Assembly: GCA_905373295.1 (NCBI GenBank)
Contig: CAJPSJ010000054.1
Coordinates: 1 to 10,232 of the forward strand
Source: an uncultured Campylobacter sp.
GTDB lineage: Bacteria > Campylobacterota > Campylobacteria > Campylobacterales > Campylobacteraceae
DNA length: 10,232 nucleotides
Direction of reading: 5' to 3'
A program made the position numbers and the translations under genes. Below are positions 5,902 through 10,232 of this stretch, one piece after another (position 1 is the stretch's first letter; each line of letters begins with the position of its first letter). The notes beneath the pieces were generated by a model. That model searched no databases and was not told the origin of the DNA. It saw only the letters and a program-made list of their open reading frames with translations.

Positions 5902-6442
5902 AACTCCCGCTCGGCTCGTGATCAGTATGTTACGCGCTATAAAAACATTATCGTAAAATGTGCAAAAATTCGAGGCGCAAAAATGCGTATCTGCTAAAAC
6001 AAGCTGGAGGTAGCATCTATATTATAAGCCGATTTAGCTTTATAAACCGACTTGGCGCTTGCCGTAAAGTCTACGCCATGCGAGGTTTTTGATAAAAGCT
6101 ACGATTTGGCTTTAATCTGGGTGGCAAAAGCGCACAAGCAAAGCTCATATCAAATTCAATAAATTTATCTCGTAGGCCGGCTTTAAATTTATAAGAATTT
6201 TTAAAATTTCGTCTTAAATTAAAGCCGAAATTCTATCCGCAAATACCATGCTTATGCACATTATTACTTTCAGATGCGATCTTCAATCCTCCAAAAAAAT
6301 CGTATAGCAAAACGAGAATTTAGAGTTTTTATTTAAGGTTGCGTTGCGAGTTTGGCGCTTGAAATTTCACTTTCGCTGCACGAAAAGAATGCTAAAATTC
6401 CGCCGAAACCGCGCCGAATGCGGTGAACTTCAAGGAGAGAAA
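5902..6442. other. Gene-free stretch between luxS terminator and cupin gene
   Basis: No supported gene. Both strands are closed by many stops. It contains an imperfect 17-base direct repeat, TTATAAGCCGATTTAGC (from about 6022) and TTATAAACCGACTTGGC (from about 6040), 14 of 17 matching, plus AAATTT-rich sequence around 6183-6235. The last 50 bases hold the cupin promoter and ribosome site. The middle (about 6000-6180) is less AT-rich than normal gaps here and may be an old gene remnant, but I cannot identify it. Confidence 0.55.
6390..6398 (+). promoter_or_regulatory. Extended -10 promoter element for the cupin gene
   Basis: TGCTAAAAT (TGn plus TAAAAT), 44 bases before the cupin ATG at 6443. 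This supports the 6443 start, because longer reading frames upstream would begin before the promoter. Confidence 0.5.
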
Positions 6443-6781
6443 ATGCAAAGAATTTTTCATATAAAAGATGCTATTTGTAGCGATGAGCGAGCCGTAAAAA
6501 CGACATTTTTTACTACGGAGGCCACTTGCGGCGCGGTTTGGATCGTCAAACGCGGCCAGGTCGTAGCGCCGCATATTCACCCCGGTGGCGATGACGTGTG
6601 GATCTGCTTAAGCGGACGTGGCGTGTTTTATCCGAGCAAGGGCGAGGAGGTGCCGATCTGTGCGGGCGATCTAATCATTTCCAAAAGCGGAGAGTGCCAC
6701 GGTATGAAAAATACGGGCGATGAGGATTTTGTGTTTGCAAGCGTTACGGCGCCGATTCCGTGCGGCTACGAAGCGCTTTGA
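6443..6781 (+). CDS. Small single-domain cupin protein
   Basis: A 112-residue cytosolic protein made almost entirely of one cupin barrel. Motif 1 is seen as GQVVAPHIHPGGDDVW then LSGRG, with H44 and H46 as metal ligands; D50 or D51 stands where the usual Glu is. Motif 2 is GDLIISKSGECHGMKN, with H86 as the third ligand and N90 in the usual position. This points to a metal-binding fold, but cupins of this size range from isomerases to dioxygenases to sensors, and nothing here fixes the reaction. The start is chosen at ATG 6443 because AAGGAG lies five bases before it; the frame extends upstream to 6344, but that part has no ribosome site and overlaps the promoter. It is probably a single-gene unit. 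Confidence 0.85.
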   Translation: MQRIFHIKDAICSDERAVKTTFFTTEATCGAVWIVKRGQVVAPHIHPGGDDVWICLSGRGVFYPSKGEEVPICAGDLIISKSGECHGMKNTGDEDFVFASVTAPIPCGYEAL

Positions 6782-6892
6782 ATTAAAATTTGCCAGAGAT
6801 TTTGTGGTATTCGCAAAATAAATTAGCGCCGCAAAAAGTTGAATCAGAATTTGTCTGTAGCGTTAAATTTCATAAATTTAGCCGCGCTTTTG

Positions 6893-6898
6893 TACAAT
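6893..6898 (+). promoter_or_regulatory. Candidate -10 box for the DKNYY-like gene
   Basis: TACAAT preceded by TTTTG, 47 bases before the ATG at 6945. The intervening leader is GC-rich compared with other gaps. Motif and position only. Confidence 0.35.
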
Positions 6899-6944
6899 TT
6901 CAAATGCCGCGCAATCTGCGGCGAGATTAAATTTGAGGCAAAAG

Positions 6945-8396
6945 ATGTATGAGGATTTTACGCAAGAGCCAAAGGGCGAGCGCGCGCAAAAGAAGCGCAA
7001 AGCTAGGGCGCGCGAGGCAGAAACAGATCGCAAGCCTGTACGAGACGCGCCTCGAGGCATGCCGCTTTGGCGCAAGATCGTGCTTGGCGCGACATTTGTA
7101 TTTGCGGCTTTTAGCGTGCTTATTCTGGCGGCTGTTATAAATTCCGCAGACGACTACTCGCCGCAAGAGCAGATCAAATATAGCGATTTCTATAAAAAAG
7201 ATGGCGAAATTTACGCCCTCGTGGTGGGTGCGGGCTATTTTGTGATACCGGGCGCGGACGTGGCGAGCTTTCGGGTTTTGGATTTCGGCTCCGGCTACCG
7301 CTCCAACGTCGCGGCGGATAAAAACGCCGTATATTGCGGCAATATCGCGATGAGCGAGCTAGAGCCTGCGCGCACGAAAGCCGTGGCGTTCGGATACGTA
7401 AGCGACGGACGGATCAGTTATTTTTGCGACGGCGAGGCGGTACCCAACGACGCGCTGGGAGCGCTTAAACTCACTTATCAAACCTTGGCGCATATCTTTT
7501 GGGATGCGCCCAAGCCGCAAAGCTACCTCTATAAATTTAAGCGAATGGACGCTACGGATCTGCACCAAATCGCGGGTGTGTATTACGCTGCGCAGGGTTC
7601 GCGCGCGTTTTATAAAGGAGAGATTTTGCCGGGCGCCGATGCCGCGAGCCTGCGCCAGATAGAGGGAAGCGATGGGCGCGCTAGCGACGTTTACGCCGCG
7701 GACGGCGCGAACGTGTATTTTAAAAACCTACGCCTTGACGCGCGCGATAACGGCGGGCATTACGAACTTTTGAGGCAGTGGTTGGACTATTTTTTGTGGG
7801 ATGCGAAAGGCGGCGACGTTTTTGCGAATGATTTAAAATTTGATCCCGCCGCCGCGCCCTATACTCCGCTAAATAGGCAGCTCGCGCACTCAAACCATCT
7901 GCTTTTTGCCTCCCCTGGCGGCATCTATTATTTCGACGAGAATGACGGAAAGCAAAAGCGCGCGGCAGACAACCCCTTTGAGGGCGAAGTTCGCGCGCTT
8001 AGCGGCAGCGTATTTCAAAGCGGCGAGCGGATATATTTTTTAGAAGGCGCCGAAGTTTGGGGCGGCGGCCGCAGCAGTCGTAGGCTGGTCGCTCGCAAAA
8101 GCGGGCTTTTCGCGCTCGAGCTGCCGCATGAGTGGCGCAGGGTCGGCGGCGTGCACGGCGGGCTATACGGCTGGATCTATTCAAACGGTGGGCGATTTTT
8201 CTACTTCGACGATCTGGGCTCTTCGCAGCTGATAGATCGGTGCATTTATGAGATCAGGGATCTAGATTTGGTTGGAATTTTGCTTCAAAAACAGGGCTTC
8301 GGCACGGATAAAATTCGCGAGATGATAAAGAGCGGCGGGCTCGAAGCGGTGGACGGCGAGCTGCTTTTTGAGGTAAAGACGCGGGTAGAATTTTAG
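6945..8396 (+). CDS. Membrane-anchored DKNYY-like repeat protein, function unknown
   Basis: A 483-residue protein. Residues 1-43 are strongly basic (KKRKARAR), followed by one hydrophobic segment at 44-65 and a long C-terminal domain. This suggests an inner-membrane anchor with the bulk in the periplasm, since the positive flank lies inside. The C-terminal part has repeated short units ending in Val-Tyr/Phe-Tyr pairs, such as AADKNAVYCGN (123-133), AADGANVYFKN (251-261), GGIYYFDEN and GRFFYFDDL. These are typical of DKNYY-type proteins, which are built from tandem beta units and whose function is not known. A larger internal duplication is visible: PGADVAS (102-108) leading into the first unit and PGADAAS (229-235) leading into the second. 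The start is ATG 6945 with GAGG six bases upstream; a TTG at 6933 is less likely. It is a single-gene unit. Confidence 0.7.
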   Translation: MYEDFTQEPKGERAQKKRKARAREAETDRKPVRDAPRGMPLWRKIVLGATFVFAAFSVLILAAVINSADDYSPQEQIKYSDFYKKDGEIYALVVGAGYFVIPGADVASFRVLDFGSGYRSNVAADKNAVYCGNIAMSELEPARTKAVAFGYVSDGRISYFCDGEAVPNDALGALKLTYQTLAHIFWDAPKPQSYLYKFKRMDATDLHQIAGVYYAAQGSRAFYKGEILPGADAASLRQIEGSDGRASDVYAADGANVYFKNLRLDARDNGGHYELLRQWLDYFLWDAKGGDVFANDLKFDPAAAPYTPLNRQLAHSNHLLFASPGGIYYFDENDGKQKRAADNPFEGEVRALSGSVFQSGERIYFLEGAEVWGGGRSSRRLVARKSGLFALELPHEWRRVGGVHGGLYGWIYSNGGRFFYFDDLGSSQLIDRCIYEIRDLDLVGILLQKQGFGTDKIREMIKSGGLEAVDGELLFEVKTRVEF

Positions 8397-8416
8397 GGCG
8401 ATTTGAGCACAATTCG

Positions 8417-8431
8417 AGCGCAGAAAGCGCT
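8417..8431 (+). terminator. Weak hairpin after the DKNYY-like gene
   Basis: AGCGC (8417-8421) pairs with GCGCT (8427-8431) around a 5-base loop, about 20 bases after the stop. It is followed by an AT-rich run with interrupted T stretches rather than a clean T tract. It could end the upstream transcript, but weakly. Confidence 0.35.
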
Positions 8432-8554
8432 GCTAAATTTTAAAATTTGATTTTATTTCGGCATAAATTTTTAAAATTTAAATGTAGTCGTGGGCTCTAG
8501 CGTAGGTTTAGAAATTTCATCGCAAATTCCTTTAGAGTGAGCGCGCAAATTTCG

Positions 8555-8582
8555 TTTCGCGCCGTCGCGACGACGCGCGAAA
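8555..8582 (+). other. Strong GC-rich hairpin of unknown role
   Basis: TTTCGCG (8555-8561), a one-base bulge, then CGTCG (8563-8567) pair with CGACG (8571-8575) and CGCGAAA (8576-8582) around a 3-base loop: 12 pairs. It is followed by TATTTTATAT on the plus strand, so it could act as a terminator or be part of a structured RNA. Confidence 0.5.
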
Positions 8583-8845
8583 TATTTTATATCGGTCGCG
8601 ATCTTTACGTCGCGGCGCGCTTGGATAAGACGTCGCCGTAAATTTTATTTTAGCGCTGCAGCTTTCCTAAAATTTGGCTAGCAGTGCGGGCGTACACAGC
8701 GACAGAGCGTAAATTTAAAAGGCTTAATCGTAAAGCTACGCGCATAAAACTTGCTCGCCGAGCTCGCAAGATAAAATTTAGCGGCTTGGATTCAAAAGCG
8801 TAAATTCCTTTTTTGATATGAAATTTAACAGAGTGGGTGCATATC

Positions 8846-8871
8846 AAGCGGCGCGATCAAAGCGCCGTTTT
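8846..8871 (+). terminator. Intrinsic terminator, plus strand, with no obvious gene before it
   Basis: CGGCGC (8849-8854) pairs with GCGCCG (8862-8867) around a 7-base loop, followed by TTTT. Three more pairs (AAG with TTT, one G-T) lengthen the stem. The T run is only on the plus strand. The nearest plus-strand gene ends 450 bases upstream. It may insulate the convergent mnmA transcript, or end an unrecognised RNA. Confidence 0.6.
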
Positions 8872-8891
8872 GCAAATAGATTAGCCCTAAG

Positions 8892-8910
8892 CGATGCTAA
8901 AGGAGCATCG
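8892..8910 (-). terminator. Possible weak terminator after mnmA
   Basis: CGATGC (8892-8897) pairs with GCATCG (8905-8910) around a 7-base loop, 12 bases beyond the mnmA stop. On the minus strand it is followed by CTTAGGG, not a T run, so the evidence is its position more than its form. Confidence 0.3.
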
Positions 8911-8921
8911 GATGTGAAGCG

Positions 8922-9953
8922 CTATTTTATAAAGCCGCTTGCCACTACGCGGTCGCGCTCGTCGTAAAAAACCGCGAGCTGTGCCGGAGCGATGCCCGCT
9001 GCGGGCGCAGACAGCACGGCATGCACGCCGTCCCCTTCGCGAGGCGAAATTTTAACGGGGAGCTTGGCGCTGCGGTAGCGGATCTTAACGCCGAGACCCG
9101 GCATATTTAAAATTTCATCCCTGCTTAAAAAGGCGTTGAAATTTTCGGTGTCGAACTCGTAGGTCGCTAGTTCGTCCTTGCTGCCCACGACGATCTCGTT
9201 TTTGTGCGGGTCGATGCTTAGCACGAAGTGCGGCTCATGCGCGCCGTGCACCGTAAAACCGCGGCGCTTGCCGATCGTGTAATGCATATAGCCCTCGTGA
9301 GTGCCGATGGCGTTGCCCGCGCGGTCGCGCACGATGCCGGGCATTTTGGTGCCCGTATGACGGTTTAAAACGTCGATGTAGGTGGTGTCCACAAAGCAGA
9401 TCTCGCTGCTTTCGCTCGCAGAAGCGATCTGCGAAAGCTCCGTATAGGCGCGCGCGGCCTCTTTGACGTCCTTTTTATACATCCCCCCAAGCGGAAAGAG
9501 CATAAACTCAAGCGCGGCAGGATCGATGTTTGCTAAAAAATAGCTCTGATCTTTGCTAAGATCTGCGGCGGCTTTTAAAAGCCCATCCTCGATGCGGACG
9601 TAATGCCCCGTAGCAAGACGCTCAAAGCCCTGCTCGCGCGCGAATTCCAAAAGCTTGCCGAGTTTTATACGGCGGTTACACAGCGCGCAGGGATTTGGCG
9701 TAAGACCGCCGATATATGCCTGCACGAAGGGCTCGTAAACGTCGCGATTAAAATCATCCTGCAGATCCAAAATGTGGATTTTTATACCCAAAAACTCGCC
9801 CACCTTGCGGACTTTGGCAATGTTCGCCTCGTGATAGCCGGGCTTTGCGTGCAGCTTCATATAGCAGCCCTGCACCTCGTGGCCCGCGTCTTGCAGCAGC
9901 TTCGCGCACATCGAGCTGTCCACGCCGCCGCTCATCGCGACTAAAATTTTCAT
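8922..9953 (-). CDS. mnmA: tRNA-specific 2-thiouridylase MnmA
   Basis: A 343-residue cytosolic enzyme that puts sulfur on C2 of wobble uridine 34 in the Lys, Glu and Gln tRNAs. It uses ATP to adenylate the base and a persulfide for sulfur transfer. Visible features are the PP-loop SGGVDSS (8-14); NPCALCN (87-93) with the first catalytic Cys C89; the tRNA/ATP-site stretch ATGHYVR (114-120); KDQSYFL (134-140); and C186 in SSEICFVD, the persulfide Cys (equivalents of C102 and C199 in E. coli). A C-terminal beta-barrel domain ends normally. The start is supported by AAGGAG five bases before ATG. Its ATG overlaps the TGA of the upstream LOG-family gene by four bases (ATGA), so the two are probably co-translated. 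The length is usual for the family. Confidence 0.97.
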   Translation of the reverse strand: MKILVAMSGGVDSSMCAKLLQDAGHEVQGCYMKLHAKPGYHEANIAKVRKVGEFLGIKIHILDLQDDFNRDVYEPFVQAYIGGLTPNPCALCNRRIKLGKLLEFAREQGFERLATGHYVRIEDGLLKAAADLSKDQSYFLANIDPAALEFMLFPLGGMYKKDVKEAARAYTELSQIASASESSEICFVDTTYIDVLNRHTGTKMPGIVRDRAGNAIGTHEGYMHYTIGKRRGFTVHGAHEPHFVLSIDPHKNEIVVGSKDELATYEFDTENFNAFLSRDEILNMPGLGVKIRYRSAKLPVKISPREGDGVHAVLSAPAAGIAPAQLAVFYDERDRVVASGFIK

Positions 9954-10232
9954 TCGTTCTCCTTACGTCGCACATCCGTTAAAATTTCATACACGCTGTC
10001 GCAGAGCATGAAATTTTGCAGATCGCTTTCGTTTATCGCGCCCGATTTTAGCAGCGAAGTGCGGAAAAACTCCATTAGCGGTGCGTAGAATTCCTCGTCG
10101 TAAAGATAGATCCGTGCGCGCTTAAAGCCCGTCTGCACCAGCACTAAAATTTCAAAAAACTCATCCAGCGTCCCAAATCCGCCCGGAAAGATGACGAAAA
10201 TTTCGCTGTTTTCGATGAGAGCGCCTTTGCGT
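9950..10232 (-). CDS. LOG-family (TIGR00730) Rossmann-fold protein, C-terminal 93 residues (runs off right edge)
   Basis: The C-terminal 93 residues are visible, starting RKGALIENSEIF. The family signature PGGFGTLDE is at visible residues 16-24 and, with the Arg-Lys just before, builds the active site of the lysine-decarboxylase-like fold. Members characterised in plants and some bacteria cleave nucleoside monophosphates, such as cytokinin ribotides, to base and ribose 5-phosphate; many bacterial ones are only annotated as lysine decarboxylase-like, which is misleading. The C-terminus (VYEILTDVRRKENE) is complete and ends in TGA inside the mnmA start (ATGA overlap). Pairing of this family with mnmA is, as I recall, also seen in C. 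jejuni (Cj0053c/Cj0054c). The N-terminal half and promoter lie outside the window. Confidence 0.88.
   Translation of the reverse strand, partial: RKGALIENSEIFVIFPGGFGTLDEFFEILVLVQTGFKRARIYLYDEEFYAPLMEFFRTSLLKSGAINESDLQNFMLCDSVYEILTDVRRKENE

Larger units (their letters stand above)
8397..8921. other. Gene-free stretch between the DKNYY-like gene and mnmA, with several hairpins
   Basis: No supported gene. It holds a weak hairpin at 8417-8431, a strong one at 8555-8582, a terminator on the plus strand at 8846-8871 and a small stem at 8892-8910. A 35-codon frame (GTG 8537 to TAA 8641) is coding-like in base composition but has no ribosome site. The GC-rich core (8540-8640) contrasts with the AAATTT-rich flanks and could be a gene remnant or an RNA. 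Confidence 0.55.

Noticed and set aside
6000..6180. Possible transposase or tRNA remnant
   Set aside because: No inverted ends, target duplication, transposase motif or tRNA T-loop could be found; only a short imperfect repeat is visible.
6344..6442. 33-residue N-terminal extension of the cupin
   Set aside because: No ribosome site, and it spans the extended -10 element; the start at 6443 has AAGGAG at proper spacing.
9603..9944. 113-residue plus-strand frame near the right end
   Set aside because: Antisense shadow of mnmA, whose motifs are all present on the other strand.

Overview
The window looks like chromosome from an oral-type Campylobacter (the C. gracilis / C. rectus / C. showae range is my guess). 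The reasons are gene content and base composition: a CiaB homologue beside a YciA/Cj0915-type thioesterase, the dimeric all-alpha dUTPase typical of this group, and LuxS. Genes are fairly GC-rich with many GCG/CGC codons. The gaps between them are very AT-rich and full of AAATTT/AAAATTTT words. Most genes carry a clear AAGGAG-type ribosome site 5-7 bases before ATG. The candidate -10 boxes are TATAAT/TAAAAT without an obvious -35, as is usual in Campylobacter. Species assignment is inference.

Layout from left to right: the N-terminal 409 codons of ciaB (minus, running off the left edge); a divergent hotdog acyl-CoA thioesterase (plus); a 253-bp gap with an octamer array and a long hairpin; a 67-residue CxxC/CxxC protein (minus); an EI24/CysZ-like membrane protein (minus, real start probably 105 bases inside the longest ORF); an AT-rich gap; dut (minus) facing a YhbP/UPF0306 flavin-fold protein (plus) across an 80-bp two-way promoter region; a tautomerase gene broken by a one-base deletion (minus); luxS (plus) with its own promoter and terminator; a gene-free stretch of about 590 bp; a small cupin (plus); a membrane-anchored DKNYY-like repeat protein (plus); a gene-free stretch of about 525 bp with hairpins and an orphan terminator; and mnmA (minus), overlapped by four bases by the upstream LOG-family gene that runs off the right edge.

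The window is mainly housekeeping and stand-alone genes rather than an island: nucleotide sanitation (Dut), the activated methyl cycle and AI-2 (LuxS), tRNA wobble thiolation (MnmA), acyl-CoA turnover (YciA) and probably nucleotide or cytokinin-type phosphoribohydrolysis (LOG). Only LOG-mnmA looks like a true operon; the rest appear to be single-gene units. I see no CRISPR array, transposase, integrase, tRNA or rRNA, and no convincing new multi-gene system. The most interesting items are the frameshifted tautomerase, the two octamer arrays placed just downstream of minus-strand genes, the unexplained terminator-bearing gap before mnmA, the DKNYY-like protein and the small CxxC protein.
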